A stretch of DNA of 64,000 nt from Schizochytrium sp. TIO01 (lineage: Eukaryota > Sar > Bigyra > Thraustochytrida > Thraustochytriidae): the NCBI GenBank assembly GCA_004764695.1, contig SMSO01000035.1, forward strand, positions 3,539,040 through 3,603,039, read 5' to 3'. A program made the translations under genes and the position numbers. Below the pieces are notes generated by a model. It was not told where the DNA came from. It made no database searches and worked only from the letters and a program-made list of their open reading frames with translations. This document shows, piece by piece, positions 57,840 to 64,000 of the stretch (position 1 is its first letter; each line of letters opens with the position of its first letter).

Positions 57840-59682
57840 ATGGCATCCGACCTCGAAACAGAGATCCTCCGCCGCGTCGGCGCCGGCGAGACCCTCAACA
57901 CCCTCAGCCTCGCCTCCGAGAAGGGCATTGACCATGCCGTGACCTCCGGACTTGCCCGCAGTCTCGCCGCTGACGAGATGGTGTCTTGGGACCAGCGCGA
58001 GGCCAAGTGCTTTGCCCTCACCAAAGACGGAGAGCAAACTCTGGCGCAAGGCGCGCCGGAGCTCGAGCTTCTGAAGGCGGTCCCGGCTGAAGGTCTTCCA
58101 TTGGCGGATGTGAAGAAGAACTACAAGGTTGGCATGGGCCACTGCATGAAGAAGAAGTGGATTGAGACTGTGGATGGTGTAGTCAAGGCCAAGGTTGATC
58201 CCAGCGAGGTGGTCGATGAACTCGCCGAGATCCTTGGGCGCGTGCAGGCTGGCGGGTTTGCTGAGGACAGCATCTCCGCAGATGATGCCAAGACCCTGAA
58301 GAAGAGAAACCAGGTGACTGTTGTGAAGACTGTCTCTTGGGATATTGCAAAGGGAGCAAAGTGGGCGGAACAGCGCGTGAAGCAGGAGGTGGCCCTGACA
58401 AAGGAGATGCTTGACTCTGGAGCGTGGCAGACGACACAGTTTAAGCCGGTCAACTTGAAGAGTCTTGGAGTCACATCCAACGCTGGATACCTTCACCCGC
58501 TTATGCAGGTTCGCACAGAATTCCGCAAGATCCTCATCGGCATGGGCTTTGAGGAGATGCCCACTAACCGCTGGGTAGAATCCTCCTTCTGGAACTTCGA
58601 CGCCCTCTTCCAGCCGCAGCAGCACCCGGCTCGTGACGCCCACGACACCTTCTTCGTTAAGGAGCCCGCAAATGCTACCCTTGAAGATGTTGACCCCGAA
58701 CTTGTCCAGCGCGTCAAGGACATGCACGAGCACGGTGGAAACGGATCCATCGGATACCGCTATGACTGGAGCCTGGAGGAGTCCCAGAAGAACATCCTCC
58801 GCACCCACACTACCGCCGTTTCCTCGCGCATGCTGTACCAACTTGCACAAAACGTGCCCTTCCAACCTGCCAAGTACTTTAGTATTGACCGTGTCTTCCG
58901 TAACGAAACCGTTGACGCCACCCACTTGGCAGAGTTCCACCAGGTTGAGGGCCTCGTTGCTGACTACAACCTCTCCCTCGGTGACCTCATTGGTGTTATC
59001 AAGAACTTCTTCTCCGCCATTGGTATTGACAATGTTCGCTTCAAACCGGCCTACAACCCGTATACAGAGCCCTCCATGGAAATCTTTGGTTACCACCCTG
59101 ATCTGTAAGTTTTTCGTTGCATGACTTGACACTTTTGACATATGCAGCGGCTAGAAAGCATCTAGCTTCGGTGGGATGTATGCTCTCTTTTGCGATATGG
59201 CATTGCAACGTTTTCACCTCTCCCAAGGTTTGTATGGCTGAAGACCAGCTGTATGGTCCTCTCGCCGCACATATTTTTGCCCGCTTGAATAATTGACTGA
59301 CCCAATTCACTAATTGACTCTGACAACAAACCAACCCTTACGTACTTCGTTTGGTCGCGGCTTCTTCTTTAACGAATGGTATTTCCTTCATTTTATTTAA
59401 CCTTTGTCGGTGTATATTTTAATTTTGTAAAAACACAGCAAGAAGTGGACCGAGATTGGTAACAGTGGAATGTTCCGCCCAGAGATGCTCAAGCCCCTCG
59501 GTTTGCCCGAGGGTGTGCGTGTGATTGCTTGGGGACTTGCCCTCGAGCGTCCTACCATGATCAAGTTCCGTGTGCGTAAGATCAAGGAGCTCTTTGGTCA
59601 CAAGATTAGCCTCGAGAAGTCCCGCACCAGCCAGCTCCCTCTCTTTAAGGAGCACGTTGACCCCGAGGAGGAGAAGGAGTAA
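57840..59682 (+). CDS. FARSA: Phenylalanyl-tRNA synthetase alpha subunit, cytosolic, one intron
   Basis: Joins Phe to tRNA-Phe as the alpha part of the cytosolic alpha2-beta2 enzyme. Exon 1 is 57840-59104, exon 2 is 59439-59682; together 502 residues, the normal length. The ATG at 57840 (CGAGATGGC) gives [10 protein letters not shown], matching the family start. N-terminal winged-helix tRNA-binding domains lie at about 1-180. The class II core follows: motif 1 region with [32 protein letters not shown], the RDAHDTFF block, motif 2 ([19 protein letters not shown]) and motif 3 in exon 2 ([11 protein letters not shown]). The junction restores YHPDLKKW, as in other eukaryotes, so the splice sites are firm. 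The beta subunit is not in this window. It is the only gene here with a clear intron. Confidence 0.95.
59105..59438 (+). other. GT-AG spliceosomal intron in PheRS alpha
   Basis: 334 bases. It starts GTAAGT after GAT CT and ends AAACACAG before C AAG AAG, splitting a Leu codon after its second base. A T-rich stretch lies near 59396-59427. Without splicing the frame stops at once (TAA at 59106-59108). Confidence 0.95.
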
Positions 59683-61199
59683 ACAATAACCCATAAAATA
59701 TAAAAAACAAACTTTGAACCAACATTGCCCATTTATACTATACATTCATAAACCCTTCACGGTTTCTTCTATATTCTTGTCACAAAAGAACGCCACGCCC
59801 TTGTTAATGCGCACGTCTCTAACCCGACTAGGTCTGGTGCGAGCAGGAGGATAATCAACTGCATAAATTTACAGATCCCCACAATTCCGTGACAGGCCGA
59901 ATTCGACACATTACAGCTCCAACCAACTAGACCCTTTTCTACTCCATGAGAATGAATTCGGGCAAACCTCCTTCCTAGTGGCATATCATATTACTCTTCG
60001 GGAGCCTCATAACTTCCACTGCACAATCTAAGCTCAACCCTCCCAAGTTCTACGTCACTTTCCATAAAGAACAGCTACTACCCTTTTCTTCTTCATCTTG
60101 GTCTCGAGTTCTTCTTTCAAGTTAGGACCAAAATTGATTGACGGACCTCTCTCTAGTCTAGAGAGGGAGAAGTGAGAAGATAACTTGCGGATCGTTCTCT
60201 CCTCGTTCCTGCCGACGGTGAACCCATTTCTGCGGCTCTGGCACATCCTTCCCGAAGTCGCAAGAAACCTTGCCGCTCTCTCTCTTAATTATGTCCCTCT
60301 GCTCGCCTGAGCGAGTACGCTCTGCGCTGCTCTGGCCCCACTTCCGTCAGCCTATTGGCGGCCCCGTTGCCTCGCTAAGCCTCCTCTTCGCCTCCCAAGC
60401 GAAGGATCGATCGATGATTCATTCTTGCATGCATATGCATGAACGTGCATTGCATTGCAAGAGACCTAAGCTGGCGCCCAAGTGACTTATACCGCGGCAC
60501 TTACACTAGGCTATAGACGCCGCAAGTGAACAATCTGCCTATAGCGCACTTGGGGGCCGTTTAGCCCACTGTGGCGCCAACTTTGCATACTAATACACAT
60601 CCTTCCCTCCAGTGCCTGCCTGCAACAGAGAGACAAATAACTAAACAACTAACCGTGCAGAAACGCGGCTTCGTGGCAAAGATCCTGACGTAAGAACGGG
60701 TCTGCGTCACTCCAGGCACTCCCAGCTGCAGGATGAGGCTGAGGACGAGGCGAAATGCAGCGTGTGCGGCAACAGCCACAACCAACTTCAGAGGCGAAGG
60801 AGCGCTAAGAAAACAAACAGCTACCGCTATAGCCTATAGTAGCGGGGCGCGCAAAGTGGGCTATAGGCGGCGCAAAGTAGAGTATAGCTATAGCTGACTT
60901 TGGGCCTTCGGTGTTCACTTGGGTAGTTGAAAGTAAAAGGGATCGATTGTATGATGGATAGATAGATAGATAGAGGAAGCGGTGGCGCCGCGCAGACTCG
61001 GATTGCGGCACTCGACAGAGGCCGCGCAGACGAAAGAGGTTCGGCGCCGCAGGGGGTCGTGGAGAAGTGGTCCCGCGAGCGGCTTCCTCCCCGCCGCTGG
61101 ATCTGAGGCCGCTCTGGCGTGAGCTGCTTTTGTCTGTCTCTTGCAGGAGACTGACTTGACTTGGTGGCCTCGAGCAGTCTGTCTCTCTCGTGAGGCGCC
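59683..61199. other. Intergenic region, PheRS alpha to GCN1
   Basis: No supported gene. An imperfect palindrome lies at about 60150-60172 (CCTCTCTCTAGTCTAGAGAGGG). A group of related CTATAG-bearing repeats lies at 60485-60900. GATA repeats lie at 60955-60974. The GC-rich last 200 bases probably hold the GCN1 leader. Confidence 0.6.
60485..60900. repeat. CTATAG / GGCGCAAAGT repeat cluster
   Basis: GGCTATAGACGCCGCAAGTG (about 60509-60528) and GGCTATAGGCGGCGCAAAGT (about 60859-60878) are diverged copies of one unit. Inverted relatives lie at 60537-60585 (CCTATAGCGCACTTGG, GGCGCCAACTTTGC). At 60825-60846 CCGCTATAGCCTATAGTAGCGG is an imperfect palindrome. It lies 300-700 bases before the GCN1 start. 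Could be a regulatory array or a short mobile remnant. Confidence 0.5.
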
Positions 61200-64000
61200 A
61201 TGGCGTGCGCATCCCTGCGCTCGTGGCTCGCAGAGGCTGGCCAGATTCAGAGCGATGGCCGCAAGGTCCTGGCTGAGGCACTCGACGCCGCTGGAGCATC
61301 TGTTGGAGGCAGCGACGAGGGATCGTCGACTTCAGTGGTTCGCGCCGCCAGGCTCATCTTGAAATCTGCCTCTGATCTTGGGCTTTCTGCAGGCGCCACG
61401 GAGGCTGTCGCTGCCGAGGCGCGCCGGAGGCCAGGACTTCGCGAGGCACTCGCCACAGAGCTTGCTTCCATGCAGCTTGAGGGCCGCCGCCTCGCGCCCA
61501 GGGCGCTTCTCACGCTAGCCAAGATTGCCGCCGCCGTCGTGCCCGCCGACGCCCCGGAGAGCGCCCCAGGCTTGCTTGTGCGCCACCTCGAGCTCCTCGC
61601 ACTCCTCGAAAATTCAGGAGCCAAGAGCCGCCGTGCTCTGCGGAGAGCCGTAACGAAACTCGGATTGGACCAGGACGTGCGCCGCAAAGCTTACGCAGAA
61701 GCCATTGCCAATGGAGCCGTCGTAGGAGGCGCCGGAGTCAAGGCTGTCGCCGATGCACTTGGACAAAATGGAGATGGTGGCGACGCAGAGACAGAAAAGG
61801 TCATAGAGAAGGCACTGAAGCCGCTGGTAGAGAAGGTTCTCGACTCTAGAGGAGCACCGTCGGAAGAAGTGTTGGAGGCGATGGCACCCTTGTTGCATAA
61901 GGCATCGCAGAGCTTTTTTCATGAAACCATGCAACCCAAGATTGCCAGCGCTCTCAACTTGAGAGCGGAGGAGAAACTCGATGCTGTGGCAATCATATTT
62001 GAGAACGTGAGCGACGCAGGCCTGGACAAGTACGCGGAAGATCTCTTCATCATGGCGCCTGTGTGCAAAGCACTCACGAGCTCCACGGACTCAGCGAGGC
62101 ATGTCGCAACGCACGCCATTGCAGCCATCGCACGTCATTGCAAGAGTGCGGCAGTGGCATTGGCAGTGCTCAGTGAGCTTGGAAGCACACTCAACGGCTC
62201 TGGGGCACTTGGCAAGACCGCTGTGGCGCAACCTTTCCAGCGAGGAGCCGTATTGACAGCAATTGACCTCTTCGCTAGCTGTGTCGAGGACGCCATTGTG
62301 GACGCCGACGAGGCAGCACAGGTCGTGGACTATGCCTGCGGCCTCCTCAGTGCCTATGCATCGTCCGAAAAGACCCCTGCTCTCGTTGGCCAGGCTCTTG
62401 CGGCGGGTGCACACTGGATCCAGGCGAGCCAGACCGCCTCTGTAAATGCCGACTTCGTCGAAGTTCTCCTCAAGGGAGTATTGCTCGCTGTACCGACTGC
62501 TCGCGAGCACGTGCGTGCCCTTTCGCTTGTCCTCACCAATGCGAGTGCATCTGCACGCGAGCAAATCGCACAGGCGGCCCTCGCTAAAAAGGCCGCCGCT
62601 AGACCTTTTGACGTTTGTATCGCGGATGAAACGCTCACGGCAGCAGCATCCAGTTCAACATCAACTTCTGCAGATTCATCAGACACCAGCTCCAAGGCCA
62701 GCTCATCGGCACCCAAGGCTAGCAGCAAGACTGCAGCCTCTGGAACAACCGCTGCTGCCAAGAAGAAGAAGAAAGGTGGCGACCTCGACGCTCTTGGTGC
62801 AGAAATGCTAGCTATGAGTAAGGGAAGCAAGAAGAAGGGAGCATCCACAACCACCAAGTCTACCACTGCTGTTTCCAAGGTCTCGTCTAGCTCAAGCTCT
62901 GCAAGCTCGAGCACAGGCGCTGCGAAGAACGGGCACGGCCTTATTGGCGCACTCTTCGATACCGTCTTGGTTGGTGACAACTTTTCCAGCAACGCAAACT
63001 TTTTTAAGCAACAGTACAGTATTGTGATTCATGCTCTGGCTGCGCTCATGTTCCTATCTGTTGCAGACTCCAAGGTTGCGGCTATTATTAGTGAATTAGA
63101 AACAGCCACTGGCTTCAAGCCCTGGGCTCTCCTCACCACAGAGAAGAAAGTATGGACTTCTCTTGTTGCTAAGAGCGCTCGCCAGGTCAACAACGTATGG
63201 TTGCCTCGCGACCCTGTTGTCATTGCTGGTGTCAACGATGATTCTGATGAGAACCTGCCGACAAGTACCAACATCCCCGAATACATCAAGTCTTCCGTAT
63301 GGGTTTCTGGCATCCGTGGTCTAAACACTGGCGCCGAGGCCCAGCTCACGCTCGCCCGACTCATCCAGGCTGTCCTTGTTAATGCTTCTGAGAAGTTTTC
63401 TACTGAAGCAAAACTTGCAGTCCCGGCCCTTGCTCTCGCATCACTTTCTCTCAGCCCTCACTTTAAGGTGCGCGAAGCTGCTCGCAAGGTAGCTTGCAAG
63501 GCTTTGGCTCCTATGAGCGTTGTTAATGGGTTTCGCTCGGCAATGAGCGGCCTTCAGGCTTATCTTTCTCGCGCCTCTCCCTCCGTCCCGCTCGACAGCT
63601 CTCGTATTCGCATCTACATTGTCAGCGTTCTCAACGCGGCCATGGAAGCCGCAGATGATGGCTTGCCACCTGCAGATGCACTCCTCCCTCTTCTGATTGT
63701 TTCGCATCATCCTCTTGTGCGGAGCTTGAATGTTTGGCACTCTGTCCGTAAAATTTACCTTGCTAAGCATGATATCAGCCCTGAGCGCATGCTGTTACGC
63801 TCCGAGGAATTGAAGGAATCTGTGCAATCTACACTAGTGCATTATCTGTGCCTCTCGTCGCCCAAGAACACCAGCGCAGCTATCATTAAGGCAGCGCGAG
63901 CAGCCGTAGCGCAGCTCGTAGCGCATGCTGAGAAGGGCGTCGCCTCTATTCCTGGTCTGATTCCTGGTATCACGAGCGCATTGGATGCTGGTCTTGTGTC
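61200..64000 (+). CDS. GCN1: GCN1-like translational regulator, 3' end cut by window edge
   Basis: GCN1 is a very large ribosome-bound HEAT-repeat protein that passes the uncharged-tRNA or stalled/collided ribosome signal to the kinase GCN2. ATG at 61200 (GCGCCATGG, a strong start context) opens a frame that stays open to base 64000, 933 full codons. The sequence is Ala/Leu-rich helical HEAT repeats throughout. The block at about residues 240-355 (LNLRAEEKLDAVAIIFENVS...YAEDLFIMAPVCKAL, then HCKSAAVALAVLSELGSTLNGS) follows the pattern of the GCN1 N-terminal region. A Ser/Lys-rich loop lies at about 480-580. The SHHPLVRSLNVWHSVRKIY block near 840-855 also fits. The eEF3-like centre and GCN2-binding part would lie beyond the window. 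Another HEAT protein remains possible. Confidence 0.78.
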   Translation, partial: MACASLRSWLAEAGQIQSDGRKVLAEALDAAGASVGGSDEGSSTSVVRAARLILKSASDLGLSAGATEAVAAEARRRPGLREALATELASMQLEGRRLAPRALLTLAKIAAAVVPADAPESAPGLLVRHLELLALLENSGAKSRRALRRAVTKLGLDQDVRRKAYAEAIANGAVVGGAGVKAVADALGQNGDGGDAETEKVIEKALKPLVEKVLDSRGAPSEEVLEAMAPLLHKASQSFFHETMQPKIASALNLRAEEKLDAVAIIFENVSDAGLDKYAEDLFIMAPVCKALTSSTDSARHVATHAIAAIARHCKSAAVALAVLSELGSTLNGSGALGKTAVAQPFQRGAVLTAIDLFASCVEDAIVDADEAAQVVDYACGLLSAYASSEKTPALVGQALAAGAHWIQASQTASVNADFVEVLLKGVLLAVPTAREHVRALSLVLTNASASAREQIAQAALAKKAAARPFDVCIADETLTAAASSSTSTSADSSDTSSKASSSAPKASSKTAASGTTAAAKKKKKGGDLDALGAEMLAMSKGSKKKGASTTTKSTTAVSKVSSSSSSASSSTGAAKNGHGLIGALFDTVLVGDNFSSNANFFKQQYSIVIHALAALMFLSVADSKVAAIISELETATGFKPWALLTTEKKVWTSLVAKSARQVNNVWLPRDPVVIAGVNDDSDENLPTSTNIPEYIKSSVWVSGIRGLNTGAEAQLTLARLIQAVLVNASEKFSTEAKLAVPALALASLSLSPHFKVREAARKVACKALAPMSVVNGFRSAMSGLQAYLSRASPSVPLDSSRIRIYIVSVLNAAMEAADDGLPPADALLPLLIVSHHPLVRSLNVWHSVRKIYLAKHDISPERMLLRSEELKESVQSTLVHYLCLSSPKNTSAAIIKAARAAVAQLVAHAEKGVASIPGLIPGITSALDAGLV

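Noticed and set aside
57825-59141. 438-codon minus-strand frame opposite PheRS alpha
   Set aside because: Antisense shadow of exon 1; the sense strand is a full conserved enzyme.

Overview
This window is nuclear DNA from a protist. The signs are long intron-poor coding regions, one clear GT-AG intron, very long non-coding flanks full of microsatellites, and purely eukaryotic proteins (KDM5-like PHD/PLU-1, exocyst Sec6-like, GCN1, cytosolic PheRS alpha, eEF3). eEF3 with a chromodomain insert, a TypA/BipA GTPase with a mitochondrial-looking presequence and no plastid bipartite leader, and few introns together fit a non-photosynthetic stramenopile. A thraustochytrid/labyrinthulomycete is my best guess (an inference, not proven). 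TAA and TGA both end genes, so the code looks standard.

Layout. 3-3617 (+) is the 3' part of a PLU-1/PHD chromatin protein. It converges on a sugar-type MFS transporter, 4204-5791 (-). A 14 kb gene desert follows, with long tetranucleotide repeats and a few decayed coding-like scraps. At 19832-23015 (+) is elongation factor 3, converging on an LRR protein at 23821-26025 (-) whose C-terminus resembles the bacterial NEL ubiquitin-ligase domain. A 7.5 kb desert leads to a PqiA-like membrane protein with a Cys-rich loop, 33517-35322 (-). TypA/BipA, 39824-41833 (+), converges on a HEAT/ARM-like protein of unknown role, 42687-45218 (-). A PH-PH-Sec6-PH-SAP-TPR protein, 48529-53319 (+), converges on a Rossmann-type protein of unknown function, 53822-55339 (-). 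PheRS alpha, with one intron, spans 57840-59682 (+). The N-terminal 933 codons of a GCN1-like protein run off the right edge, from 61200 (+).

Four of the genes (eEF3, TypA, PheRS alpha, GCN1) serve translation or its control, but they lie far apart and nothing shows co-regulation beyond a shared CTATAG-rich motif upstream of PheRS alpha and GCN1. Genes tend to sit in convergent pairs with short 3' gaps (0.5-0.9 kb) and long 5' deserts.

The most notable observations are the LRR plus NEL-like protein, and two otherwise intact conserved genes (MFS, eEF3) that each need a +1 frame change at one point. The MFS site reads CCC-TGA-C, which has the form of a programmed +1 shift site; the eEF3 site looks more like a one-base insertion. 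No tRNA, rRNA, CRISPR or intact transposon was recognised.
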